From Desulfobacter postgatei 2ac9 (GTDB lineage Bacteria > Desulfobacterota > Desulfobacteria > Desulfobacterales > Desulfobacteraceae), in contig NZ_CM001488.1 in NCBI RefSeq assembly GCF_000233695.2, forward strand, positions 398,049 to 462,048: 64,000 bases of DNA. The letters are read 5' to 3'. The notes beneath the pieces are model-generated. The model was not told the origin of the DNA, did no database searches, and was given only the letters and a program-made list of their open reading frames with translations. A program made the position numbers and the translations under genes. Shown piece after piece: positions 48,495 to 57,010 of this stretch (the stretch's first letter is position 1; each line of letters begins with the position of its first letter).

Positions 48495-49316
48495 TCACTT
48501 TTTCATAAAAGCAAACACGGCCATGAGCACACCTATCAGGGAGCTTATAAAAACCATGGCCCGGATCTCCTCTGCCCCAAGTTTTCGGACTGCCGGATAT
48601 TTTGCTGCCATGGCGCTCAGAAAAACAATGACAATAAAAGGCAGGGCGGGCAGGTACAGGTTCATCGATCTTGCCGCCATAATGGAGAGAACCAGACCGA
48701 TACCTGCCACGGGGAAAAATACCCGGGACGTGTTTTTCGCCTGTTTTGATCCGGCAAGGCTGAATATATTGTCGCTTATGCCGAATCGCCGCGCGCCTGC
48801 CGACAATAAGGCTACCACGACCCAGTCGGTGATGCCGAACACAGGCAAAAAATAATCATTGCCGGGCATGGGCATTTTGACCAGGAAAAAATCCACCACA
48901 GGCACCGGGCCTGTCATGCCTTCCCGGTAATATCCGGAAATATTTTCTGCAAACTTGCGGGTGGGGCCCATAAAGACACTGAACATGTCGGACAGGGCCA
49001 CGGCAAATCCAATGGGAATAAACTCAGCGGGGCGCTTTAGCGGGATGGCCAGCCAGTGGCCTGCCACACAGGCGAAAAGCACCAGGGTCGCCGTGGACAG
49101 GACCGTAATGAAATTGCTTTTCAGACCTGCCTGGACGGGCAGGTAAAGAATTACCAAGATCAGTGTCAAAGCCCCCATCCAGGACAGACGCCGGACCGTG
49201 TCCGTACCGATGGCCGGTTCAATTCGTGTTTGATAAATCCGGGTCATCCAGGCCAGACAAGCAATGAGCCCCACAATGATAATATAATCAAATCCGGCCC
49301 GGGCCGTTTCAGGCAA
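48495..49316 (-). CDS. Multi-pass membrane protein, unknown function
   Basis: Integral membrane protein with about seven hydrophobic helices (for example YIIIVGLIACLAWM, LTLILVILYLPVQAG, FIVIVFLSAMAAKYPAV). I do not recognise the family. The called start is a TTG at 49316, the first usual start in the frame. However the frame is open upstream and encodes another hydrophobic stretch (VISIYLVWGLGTLGFQAL), so translation may start earlier, possibly at an ATT near 49379 directly after the DUF4438 stop. It is the last gene in a minus-strand group with surE, an MFS transporter and DUF4438. Confidence 0.6.
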   Translation of the reverse strand: MPETARAGFDYIIIVGLIACLAWMTRIYQTRIEPAIGTDTVRRLSWMGALTLILVILYLPVQAGLKSNFITVLSTATLVLFACVAGHWLAIPLKRPAEFIPIGFAVALSDMFSVFMGPTRKFAENISGYYREGMTGPVPVVDFFLVKMPMPGNDYFLPVFGITDWVVVALLSAGARRFGISDNIFSLAGSKQAKNTSRVFFPVAGIGLVLSIMAARSMNLYLPALPFIVIVFLSAMAAKYPAVRKLGAEEIRAMVFISSLIGVLMAVFAFMKK

Positions 49317-49390
49317 TATCCGGTCCAGTGCCTGGAATCCAAGCGTTCCCAGGCCCCAGACCAGGTATATGCTGATTACAGCCTTAATCG

Positions 49391-50287
49391 CTATTCGTAT
49401 CCGCCGGCCGCACTGCCGATCCCCAGAAGATCGGCGATGTTGGCAGACGGATCAATTTTAGGTTCAATCTGGGGGGTTGCACAGGTTAAAAGCGTGGATA
49501 CCCCGGGTCCATGACCGGCCAGCAGACAGTCGGAGTGGACCACAATGCCGATGGTGACCGCGCCCTGGACATAGGCCCTGCCATAGGCGTTGTCATGGTC
49601 CATCAGGGCCACAAAATCCCCGAATCGGATTTTATCCAGGTTGTATTTTTTTACGGTCTCGGGATCTGAAGTCATGATATCATAATCACCTGCCCCCACA
49701 TGGGCACGTCCAACACCTGATCCCATGCAGGGCGCAGGTACAATGGTGGTCACGGCCACCTGGAGGATACCTGCATCGGTTTCAACAATATTCATTTTTT
49801 CCAGCAGGCCGGGGTCCAGGTTGAACAGTTTAATTTCAGGATAGTCGGTCAGGGCCAGGCCCTGGCCTTTGGCCCGGATCAGGATTTTGTCCTCATAGCT
49901 CATTTTTTCTTTGATTTTGCGGGGGAATTCCACAATCACATGTTCGGAGCCCCCGTGGTGGCCGATGACCACACCGGTTTCTCCCTGGGCTTCTCCGGAA
50001 ATGATTTTAGCCTGGTTGCCCACGCACGAGAAAAGCTGGAGGGTGTTGTTGGGAAAATCATTGGGGTTTTCCATATTGGCCGTGCAGGATACCCCGGGTT
50101 CGATATGGTCGCCGGCAAGTCCGAATGCCGGGTCCCCAACCTGAACATTGAGGGTGATGCCGCCGATGCCGGGCAGCAGAAAGGGATTTCCTTTATGGTC
50201 CACTTTCCAGCCGGCTCCTGCCCGGGGCATGCCGGGTTTGCAGGCCAGGAACAGTTCAACCACTTTATCTTTATTTGTTTTTAACAT
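49391..50287 (-). CDS. DUF4438 protein
   Basis: Soluble protein of 298 residues that I assign to DUF4438 from segments such as [51 protein letters not shown] and [20 protein letters not shown]. Function unknown; the His/Asp-rich GDYDIMTSD and DHDNAYGR segments could bind metal, but this is speculative. The ATG at 50287 has GAGG 8 bases upstream and is preferred over a GTG at 50296. It is placed between the MFS transporter and a membrane protein on the same strand, so a transport-linked role is possible. Confidence 0.8.
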   Translation of the reverse strand: MLKTNKDKVVELFLACKPGMPRAGAGWKVDHKGNPFLLPGIGGITLNVQVGDPAFGLAGDHIEPGVSCTANMENPNDFPNNTLQLFSCVGNQAKIISGEAQGETGVVIGHHGGSEHVIVEFPRKIKEKMSYEDKILIRAKGQGLALTDYPEIKLFNLDPGLLEKMNIVETDAGILQVAVTTIVPAPCMGSGVGRAHVGAGDYDIMTSDPETVKKYNLDKIRFGDFVALMDHDNAYGRAYVQGAVTIGIVVHSDCLLAGHGPGVSTLLTCATPQIEPKIDPSANIADLLGIGSAAGGYE

Positions 50288-50297
50288 GATATGCACC

Positions 50298-51494
50298 TCA
50301 TTTTTTTAATTTAATCAGAAAGGGGATTGCCGTAAAACCTGCCAGGGCGGATATGATAAACATCATGTTCAGGCCGAATGCGTCTGCAATGGCCCCTGCC
50401 GCCACAACAGCTATGGATCTTACGGCAAAGGAGAGCATCATGAAAAGCCCATTGGCGGCTGCGGGACTTTCCTTGGCATTCTCCTGGATCAGAGCCAGCA
50501 TCACAGGGGTGGTTGACAATACGGTGAACCCTGTTATCAAAAGTGAAAGTATCTGGATTACCCCCGTGGTTAGGGCAAACAATAAGATGGTCACAGGGGC
50601 TACGGCCAAGGCCCAGAACAGCACTCTCCTTCGCCCCAGACGGTCGGACAGGATACCTGCGGACAGGATGCCTGCAACGCCTGTGGCCTCATACAGGGTC
50701 AGTGCCGTGCCCCCCAGCCACAACGAACCTGTGGCCTGTTCGACATACACCGTTAAAAACATGCCCATGGACCCGTGCATCATGGCCCGGGCTGAAAGAA
50801 TGCCCGCCAGGGGATTGAGTACATGCCGGATCTCTTTGTAGGACTGGGTTAAAGATCCCCGACGCTTTGCTTTTACCGCTTCCTGTGAGGGTTCCAGGAT
50901 TATGAACAACAGCACGGAGGTGGCCAGGGCCAGGGCCAGGACAAAATGGAACCGGGCCAGCCCCAGGTAAGATACCGCCGCAACGGCAAGGATGGGCCCC
51001 ATTGTTCTTGCAAACTCTCCGCCGGTCATGAAAAAACTCATGCCCCGGCCTTTGAATTTGCCCGAATACCTTGCCACCGTCACCGGGGCAGGGACATGGA
51101 ACAGGGATACCGAGATGCCGGCCACAAAGACCAGGATCAGCAGCATGCCATAGGACGGGGCAATGCCGATGAGGCTCATGGGAATGGCGGTCAGGGTCGG
51201 GGCCAGAATCACCAGCCACCGGGCAAGCCCTTTGTTGTCTGCAAACAGACCAATGAACGGGTTGGCCAGGGATGGGATCTGCATCACCGTGGATAAAAGA
51301 CCTGCCTGGCTCAGGGTGATGGAAAGCTTTTCAATGATCAGGGGTAGCAGGGGTGCCAGGAAGCTTGTGTAAATATCATGGACAAAATGGGCAAATGCAA
51401 TGGTGGTGACCCTGGATGTTTGAAATTCAGATGCTTGACGTTCGGATGCTTGAAATTCGGACGCCTTGGCCGAATGTTTATCTGGTATTGTCAT
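50298..51494 (-). CDS. MFS transporter, FSR-like
   Basis: Twelve-helix major facilitator protein of 398 residues. The N-terminal half resembles fosmidomycin-resistance type transporters ([33 protein letters not shown]), with a typical [15 protein letters not shown] loop between later helices. Residues 12-28 are a polar, locally repeated tail ([17 protein letters not shown]). The substrate is unknown. The start abuts the surE stop directly and DUF4438 follows after 10 bases, so the four genes form one transcript. Confidence 0.85.
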   Translation of the reverse strand: MTIPDKHSAKASEFQASERQASEFQTSRVTTIAFAHFVHDIYTSFLAPLLPLIIEKLSITLSQAGLLSTVMQIPSLANPFIGLFADNKGLARWLVILAPTLTAIPMSLIGIAPSYGMLLILVFVAGISVSLFHVPAPVTVARYSGKFKGRGMSFFMTGGEFARTMGPILAVAAVSYLGLARFHFVLALALATSVLLFIILEPSQEAVKAKRRGSLTQSYKEIRHVLNPLAGILSARAMMHGSMGMFLTVYVEQATGSLWLGGTALTLYEATGVAGILSAGILSDRLGRRRVLFWALAVAPVTILLFALTTGVIQILSLLITGFTVLSTTPVMLALIQENAKESPAAANGLFMMLSFAVRSIAVVAAGAIADAFGLNMMFIISALAGFTAIPFLIKLKK

Positions 51495-52244
51495 TTAAAA
51501 ATCAGCCTTTGCAACCAGATCCATGGCTGCATGGGCAGTCATGTTGCACTGCAGCGGTGTGATGGATATAAAATTTTTAAGCAATGCACTGTCATCTGAC
51601 CCTTCACATGGCTCATTCGGCGCCATGCCGGCGTACCAGTAATATGTCAGGTCCCTGGGATTTCGGCGGCGGTCAAATACATTAATCAGGTTGTTATCTG
51701 CCTGGGAGGTTACCTTTGTGCCGGCGATCCGGTCAAATGAAACGGCCGGAGCATTGATGTTCAGGAAAATCCCCGGAGGAAGATTCAGGGCCATGGCTTT
51801 CTCCAGAATGGAAGCTGTATAGCTTGCCATGCCGTGAAAGTCCATCTCATCACCGTACTGGATGGATACGGCAATGGCGCGAATTCCGTTGATGGCCGCT
51901 TCCCGGGCCGCGCCTACGGTACCGGAGTAGTTGATGTTTAATCCGGTGTTGGACCCGGCATTGATTCCTGAAATTACAAGGTCCGGTGTCTGGTCACAGA
52001 TATCAAACAGGGCCAGTTTTACACAGTCGGCCGGGTTGCCGGCAACCGCATGCCCAAAGTCGTTGTGTCCCAGGCGCACTTTCTGGTGTTTCAGCGGCGT
52101 GTGCAGGGTGATGCCATGACCCACGGCGCTTTTCTCCCTGTCCGGGGCTGCCAGGGTCACCTCATGGTCTGATTTTAATGCATTGAATAAGGCCCGAATG
52201 CCCGGGGCCTGGTATCCGTCGTCGTTTGTCACTAATATTTTCAT
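51495..52244 (-). CDS. surE: 5'/3'-nucleotidase SurE
   Basis: Metal-dependent nucleoside monophosphate phosphatase. The family start MKILVTNDDGYQAPGIRAL with the DD metal ligands is plain, followed by VAAPDREKSAVGHGITLH-like segments (LAAPDREKSAVGHGITL), GNPADCVKLAL, and LVISGINAGSNTGLNINYSG with Asn/Ser ligands. I start at the ATG at 52244; the 62-residue upstream extension of the open frame is unlike any SurE. The length is 249 residues. It is the first gene of the group with MFS, DUF4438 and a membrane protein, and divergent from the TetR gene. Confidence 0.93.
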   Translation of the reverse strand: MKILVTNDDGYQAPGIRALFNALKSDHEVTLAAPDREKSAVGHGITLHTPLKHQKVRLGHNDFGHAVAGNPADCVKLALFDICDQTPDLVISGINAGSNTGLNINYSGTVGAAREAAINGIRAIAVSIQYGDEMDFHGMASYTASILEKAMALNLPPGIFLNINAPAVSFDRIAGTKVTSQADNNLINVFDRRRNPRDLTYYWYAGMAPNEPCEGSDDSALLKNFISITPLQCNMTAHAAMDLVAKADF

Positions 52245-52337
52245 AGCTTGTTTTGTTCCTGTTGACGAATTTGTGTATCTAAAAAAAATGACGCTTGTGT
52301 TGATAAAACATAAAAGAGGAGGCTTCTGCAATAAAAA

Positions 52338-52366
52338 TTGACAAAAAAAAGCAGTACCCTTATATA
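52338..52366 (+). promoter_or_regulatory. Promoter of the TetR-family regulator gene
   Basis: TTGACA (52338-52343), 17-base spacer (A-rich) and TATATA (52361-52366), 48 bases upstream of the start. Lies in the divergent region with surE (52245-52413). Confidence 0.6.
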
Positions 52367-52413
52367 TTATAAATTGATTAGCATATAAACAATAAAAACA
52401 GGCAGAATAATTT

Positions 52414-53034
52414 ATGGGAAGAAAAAGCATATCTCATATCAGAAAACCTGAAATACTGAGGCATACCTACAAGGTTGTGGAAGAAGAAGGCTTCAAGGGT
52501 ATGACCATCGGTAAAATCGCAAAGCGAATGGGCGTCAATTCAGGTCTGCTTATTCATTATTTTAAGAGCAAGGAAGGCCTGATCATGGAAATGGTAGATT
52601 TCCTTTATGAAACTTCCATGAACAATTACCTCAAGGAGTTGGAGGCGCTCACCAGCTCCAAGGAACGCATGGAGACCCTTCTGGGAATTCTTTTTGACGC
52701 CAGCGGCACCTGGCCCCAGCGGGATGCTGTGTTCTGGTCCTGCTATGCCATGGGATTCCGGGATGAGAACATCAGGGAAAGAATCCGGGACATGATGCTT
52801 AAATTCATTGAATTCGGGATTGAAGAGATCGCGGGCTGGGAAGAGACCGGGCTAGCCAGTGTAGAAAATAAAAAAAGAGCTTCCGCCAAAATTTTTGCCC
52901 TGTCAGAGGGCTTCGGTATTGTGAAAAATTCACTGGACGATCCGGAGCTTATTAAGGAGGTTGCCGACTTTTTTAAAAATACGACCTTGAAAATTTTAAA
53001 TTGCAAATCAGCACTAAATCAAGAACAGCCCTGA
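52414..53034 (+). CDS. TetR/AcrR-family transcriptional regulator
   Basis: A 206-residue repressor with an N-terminal helix-turn-helix (ILRHTYKVVEEEGFKGMTIG, KIAKRMGVNSGLLIHYFKSK) and a C-terminal ligand-binding region like BetI/TetR_C-type domains (WPQRDAVFWSCYAMGFRDEN). The ligand is unknown. It is divergent from the surE-MFS group, so control of that group or itself is possible; no clear palindrome was found in the shared region. Confidence 0.88.
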   Translation: MGRKSISHIRKPEILRHTYKVVEEEGFKGMTIGKIAKRMGVNSGLLIHYFKSKEGLIMEMVDFLYETSMNNYLKELEALTSSKERMETLLGILFDASGTWPQRDAVFWSCYAMGFRDENIRERIRDMMLKFIEFGIEEIAGWEETGLASVENKKRASAKIFALSEGFGIVKNSLDDPELIKEVADFFKNTTLKILNCKSALNQEQP

Positions 53035-53044
53035 ATACCGCCTT

Positions 53045-53072
53045 GCTTTGCTGTTCCCGGCAAAGCTGTTTT
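53045..53072. terminator. Putative terminator between TetR and M24 genes
   Basis: GCTTTGC/GCAAAGC stem of 7 bases with an 8-base loop, followed by TGTTTT on the plus strand. It sits between the convergent regulator and peptidase genes. Confidence 0.45.
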
Positions 53073-53094
53073 ACATCTTTTTCAACTTCGTTTC

Positions 53095-54303
53095 TTAAAC
53101 CATGAATACCTTGTTGGGTATTGTGCTCAGAAAACGGCTGCCGGTTTCCGTTATCTGGATCACGCTTTCTATGCCTGCGGCGAACCGGTCCTTAAAAATA
53201 AATTTCGGCTCCACGGCAAACACCATTCCCGGTTCAAGCAGTGTACTCCGACCCTTTGAAATAATGGGGTCTTCGACCAGTTCGAGACCAATGCCATGTC
53301 CTATAAATTTGGATTTTAATCCGGGAAAGCCTAGGAATTGTTCCCCATATCCAAACCTGTCCGCCATGGTCACGGCGATCTGAAAGATCGTCTTCATGGC
53401 AACACCGGGTTTCATGGCTTCCTTGACATGGAAAAGAATGTCAATGGCTGCCCGGCTTGCACCATCGGCCCGGCGGTCCATTTTTCCGGTCACAAACATC
53501 CGGGATTCATCCATGTGATAGCCAAATGCCATGGTGCCGAAATCAATGAGTACGGGGTCATTTTTTTCAATCACCCGGGTGCCGGCACCAAAGGGGAAGG
53601 CGGTGTACATACCGGTGCCGCATACCGGAGAATCCAGTGCACCTGACTGCCCCCCGCTTGCACCGCCCATGATGTGGAAGGTAAACCCGACGGATCTGTA
53701 ATGGCGTACCTGTAGGCGGCCCGAGTGCCCCTGGGTCCTGGCAAAGGCCTCAATGCGTCCGGCCAGATCTGTTTCCCGGATGCCGGGTTCAAGGTTTTCG
53801 GCTATAAAGTCAAATACCCGGCTGGATATTTTTGCCACATCCTGCATGATGCCGATTTCATATTCTGACTTTATTGCCCTGCAGGAGATGATCAGGGGCG
53901 AGGCATCCTGCCAGGTACAGCCAAAAAACAAAGACTGATAAAACCTGAAATCCCTGACCGGGACAAGGTCAAAGGCGATGCCCATGGTTTTGGCAAAACC
54001 ACCGTGGCTGTCCTGGATAATCTGGGGGATTTCCGTGACTGAAAAAACCTGGATAATCTGGGTCAACGGACTTTCGGCAACCGCTCTGGGAAGGTATTTT
54101 TTTACGAATAAAATGGGCTCATGTTCGAGGGTCACGTATAGCCAGGCATCCTGGGCTGAACCGCTGAAGTAGTAATAATCCGGTCTGTGGGTCAGAAATA
54201 CACCGTCCACACCGGCCTGGGCCATCTTCTCTTTCAGGGTTTGTATCCGCTGGCTGATTTCTGTTGCAGGGGTCAGATCCAGAGGCAAAAGCTTATCTAT
54301 CAT
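53095..54303 (-). CDS. M24-family Xaa-Pro peptidase
   Basis: Pita-bread metallopeptidase of 402 residues (Xaa-Pro aminopeptidase/dipeptidase type). The N-terminal creatinase-like domain is 1-150. The five metal ligands are visible in order: Asp in DPVLIDFGTMA, Asp in YHMDESRMFV, His in KFIGHGIGLEL, Glu in VFAVEPKFIF and Glu in AGIESVIQIT. It probably cleaves the bond before proline in small peptides. Single gene, convergent with the TetR gene; upstream is a 334-base non-coding region. Confidence 0.9.
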   Translation of the reverse strand: MIDKLLPLDLTPATEISQRIQTLKEKMAQAGVDGVFLTHRPDYYYFSGSAQDAWLYVTLEHEPILFVKKYLPRAVAESPLTQIIQVFSVTEIPQIIQDSHGGFAKTMGIAFDLVPVRDFRFYQSLFFGCTWQDASPLIISCRAIKSEYEIGIMQDVAKISSRVFDFIAENLEPGIRETDLAGRIEAFARTQGHSGRLQVRHYRSVGFTFHIMGGASGGQSGALDSPVCGTGMYTAFPFGAGTRVIEKNDPVLIDFGTMAFGYHMDESRMFVTGKMDRRADGASRAAIDILFHVKEAMKPGVAMKTIFQIAVTMADRFGYGEQFLGFPGLKSKFIGHGIGLELVEDPIISKGRSTLLEPGMVFAVEPKFIFKDRFAAGIESVIQITETGSRFLSTIPNKVFMV

Positions 54304-54400
54304 TTTTTTTCACGATTCTTTTTGTTTATACTTAAAGTCACTCGTTTATTTTATCAATATATTTGGAATTTAATAAAGTATAATCCTTAATTTTTAAATT

Positions 54401-54485
54401 GTAAGGGTCCACCCTATATGTTGCGCAGCCTAAAATCGGGAACCTAAGCTTCGATAGACACGTTGTGTATAGGACCAACCCTTAC
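54401..54485. mobile_element. MITE-like element with imperfect inverted ends
   Basis: The 334-base stretch 54304-54637 holds no gene but contains an 85-base segment whose ends are inverted copies: GTAAGGGTCCACCCTATA at the left and TATAGGACCAACCCTTAC at the right. The outer 8 bases pair exactly and the inner part imperfectly. No target duplication is evident and no transposase is encoded. Only one copy is present in this window, so the call is tentative. Confidence 0.4.
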
Positions 54486-54637
54486 TTTTCATCAGGCTTG
54501 ATGGTCAGGGCCTGGTCATAAGATCGGTCACGAGGTGCCCGTTCGGAAAGTTTTTTAAATTGATTTTTATCTGATTTTTTGGCATGTTGCTGTGCGCAGA
54601 AACACAAAATAAAACTATTTGAGGTTAAATATAATAA

Positions 54638-56452
54638 ATGAATACAAAACGACTAATGCTGGGAAACGAGGCTTTGGCCTATGGGCTGCTGAAAAACGGT
54701 TGCCAGATGGCCTGCGCCTACCCCGGCACCCCGTCTTCGGAAATTCTGTCCGCCGTTGTTTCCCTGAAAAAAGAGATGAAGCTTGATATTCACGCCCAGT
54801 GGGCAGTGAATGAAAAAGTGGCATTTGAAACCGCTTACGCAGGGGCCCAGGCAGGGCTTCGAACCGCGGTTGCCATGAAACAGGTGGGACTGAACGTGGC
54901 TGCCGACCCATTGATGAGTTCCGTATACTTAGGCGTGAAAGGTGGTTTTCTGGTGATCAGTGCCGATGATCCCGGCCCCCACTCATCCCAGACCGAACAG
55001 GATTCACGCTTAATGGCGGTCATGGCCAAACTGCCGGTGCTGGATCCGGACTCCCCGGTCCAGGCTGCGGAACTTGCCGGTATCGCCTTTGACTTGTCCG
55101 AAGCCTTTGAGATTCCGGTGATGCTGCGGCCCACGACCCGGGTGTGCCATTCCCGCCAGAGTATGGATGTGGAAAAAATTGAAATGACGCTGCGTCAGGC
55201 AGCCTTTGAAAAAAATCCGGGCAGATGGGCGGCAACACCAAAATTTCGGCTCCAGCTCCACAAGGAACTGGAGGCCAAACTGGCCAAAATTGCACACTAC
55301 GAACCCACCCGCCCCCGGCTGGTGTCCGGCTCGGCCAAAGGTCGTGGACAGGCCATTGTCGTAGCTGGTGTGGCGGCGGCCAATGCCCGGGACATTATTA
55401 AAGAAAGAAATATGGATATTCCTCTCTACCAAGTCGTTCAGCCTTTCCCCCTTCACACGGATTTTATCCATGAGATGGACGGCTACGATGAAATTCTGGT
55501 GCTGGAAGAGACCTGGGGCGTCATTGAAATGCAGCTGGCAGATAAAAATCGGGTGAAGGGGAAAAATACGGGCTTTATCTCTCCGGCTGGCGAACTATTG
55601 CCGGAAAATGTGGAAGAACGGATCTGCGCCTTTGTGGGTGTAGATTACCAGGCGCCGCAAATCACCATGCTGCCCGGGCGGCGTCCGACCCTGTGCGCAG
55701 GCTGCCCCCACCGTGCCAGCTTCTTTGCCATTAAAAAGGCCGCGCCCAAGGGGATCTTCACCAGCGACATCGGATGCTACACCCTGGGCTGCAATCTCGG
55801 GGCCGTGGACACGGTTACCTGTATGGGGGCAGGTATCAGCCAGGCTGCCGGTTTCACCATTGCCTATGCCAAAAACGAGAAACAACCGCCGGTTTTTTCC
55901 ACCATTGGCGACTCCACATTTTTCCATTCCGGTATTCCCGGATTGATTGAAACCGTCACCAAAAAAATTCCTTATGTCCTGGTGATTCTGGACAACCGGA
56001 CCACGGCCATGACCGGCCACCAGCCAACACCGGCCTCGGGCAGGGACGCATCAGGAGATCCCTGCATTGCCGTAAATATCCCTGCCATTGTCAAAGGCTG
56101 CGGGGTAAATTTCATTAAAACTGCAGACCCATATGATCTGCCGGCATTTATCGATATTCTCAAAGAGGCAAACGCATATTGCAAAGAAAACGGTCCGGCC
56201 GTGGTGATTGCCGAACACCCGTGCCTGCTTAACTTGGACAGGGCTGAACTCAAAGCATCCTTTAAACGAGTAATCGTAAATAGGGATGTCTGTGACGGCT
56301 GCGGATATTGCATAAGCCAGTTTGAATGCCCGGCCCTAAACATGGACAAAGAGACTGAACAGATCTGCATTGACCCCGGCCTTTGCACCGGATGCGCGGT
56401 TTGTTCATTTGTCTGCCCCAAGGGCGCACTTGTCCTTGAAAATCAGGAGTAA
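54638..56452 (+). CDS. iorA: Indolepyruvate ferredoxin oxidoreductase, alpha subunit
   Basis: Oxidatively decarboxylates aryl pyruvates from aromatic amino acids to aryl-acyl-CoA, passing electrons to ferredoxin. The N-terminal pyrimidine-binding part is ACAYPGTPSSEILSAVVSLK; the ThDP-binding part includes CAGCPHRASFFAIKKAAPKG, SDIGCYTLGCNLGAVDTVTC and GDSTFFHSGIPGLI. Two [4Fe-4S] motifs end the protein: CDGCGYCISQFECP and CTGCAVCSFVCPKGAL. The length of 604 is typical. iorB follows 5 bases later. Confidence 0.96.
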   Translation: MNTKRLMLGNEALAYGLLKNGCQMACAYPGTPSSEILSAVVSLKKEMKLDIHAQWAVNEKVAFETAYAGAQAGLRTAVAMKQVGLNVAADPLMSSVYLGVKGGFLVISADDPGPHSSQTEQDSRLMAVMAKLPVLDPDSPVQAAELAGIAFDLSEAFEIPVMLRPTTRVCHSRQSMDVEKIEMTLRQAAFEKNPGRWAATPKFRLQLHKELEAKLAKIAHYEPTRPRLVSGSAKGRGQAIVVAGVAAANARDIIKERNMDIPLYQVVQPFPLHTDFIHEMDGYDEILVLEETWGVIEMQLADKNRVKGKNTGFISPAGELLPENVEERICAFVGVDYQAPQITMLPGRRPTLCAGCPHRASFFAIKKAAPKGIFTSDIGCYTLGCNLGAVDTVTCMGAGISQAAGFTIAYAKNEKQPPVFSTIGDSTFFHSGIPGLIETVTKKIPYVLVILDNRTTAMTGHQPTPASGRDASGDPCIAVNIPAIVKGCGVNFIKTADPYDLPAFIDILKEANAYCKENGPAVVIAEHPCLLNLDRAELKASFKRVIVNRDVCDGCGYCISQFECPALNMDKETEQICIDPGLCTGCAVCSFVCPKGALVLENQE

Positions 56453-56457
56453 ATATC

Positions 56458-57006
56458 ATGTTAAATAATCAGCAGATTATCATTTCAGGTCTGGGCGGGC
56501 AGGGTGTTCTTTTTATTACAAAACTGCTGGCCGGCGCTGCCATGGCCGACAATCTTCCCGTACTCACCTCGGAAACCCACGGTATGGCCCAAAGGGGTGG
56601 AAATGTAATTTCCTATCTTAAAATCGGTGATTTCTCAGGACCGCTGATCCGACCTGCCACTGCCGATGCGCTGATTGCCCTGAAAGCCGAAAGTTTTGCC
56701 CACCATTCCTATTTTCTCAAACCCGGGGGGTTGGCCGTGGTGAACAGCCCGGATCCTGTTGAAGATGACAGGTACAGGGTGTTTTGTGGAAATGCCACTG
56801 CCCTGGCTGAAGAGGCCGGCAATGTACGCAGCGAAAATGTAGCCATGCTGGGATTTTTCATGGGTGCCATCAAAGATGACACCCATCTGTTCAACCCGGA
56901 CACTCTTGCGCGAATGATCAAGGAGAAATTCCAGGCAAAACCAGCAGTGGCGACAACTGTACTAAGCCTGCTTGAGGCAGGCATGCAACTATATCAAAAA
57001 AGGTAA
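56458..57006 (+). CDS. iorB: Indolepyruvate oxidoreductase, beta subunit
   Basis: Gamma-type CoA/pyruvate oxidoreductase domain that partners IorA. Signature segments are IIISGLGGQGVLFITKLLAG, SETHGMAQRGGNVISYLKIG and ALKAESFAHHSYFLKPGGLA. The length of 182 is typical. Together with IorA it turns indole-, phenyl- and 4-hydroxyphenyl-pyruvate into acyl-CoA. The next gene, a phenylacetate-CoA-ligase relative, starts 5 bases downstream. Confidence 0.95.
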   Translation: MLNNQQIIISGLGGQGVLFITKLLAGAAMADNLPVLTSETHGMAQRGGNVISYLKIGDFSGPLIRPATADALIALKAESFAHHSYFLKPGGLAVVNSPDPVEDDRYRVFCGNATALAEEAGNVRSENVAMLGFFMGAIKDDTHLFNPDTLARMIKEKFQAKPAVATTVLSLLEAGMQLYQKR

Positions 57007-57010
57007 CTTA

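Noticed and set aside
48256-48855. Plus-strand frame of 199 codons
   Set aside because: Its second half is the antisense of the membrane-protein gene, its first half has no family features and there is no ribosome site.
52245-52430. N-terminal extension of SurE by 62 residues
   Set aside because: The extension is unlike SurE, covers the divergent intergenic region and overlaps the proposed promoter of the regulator gene.
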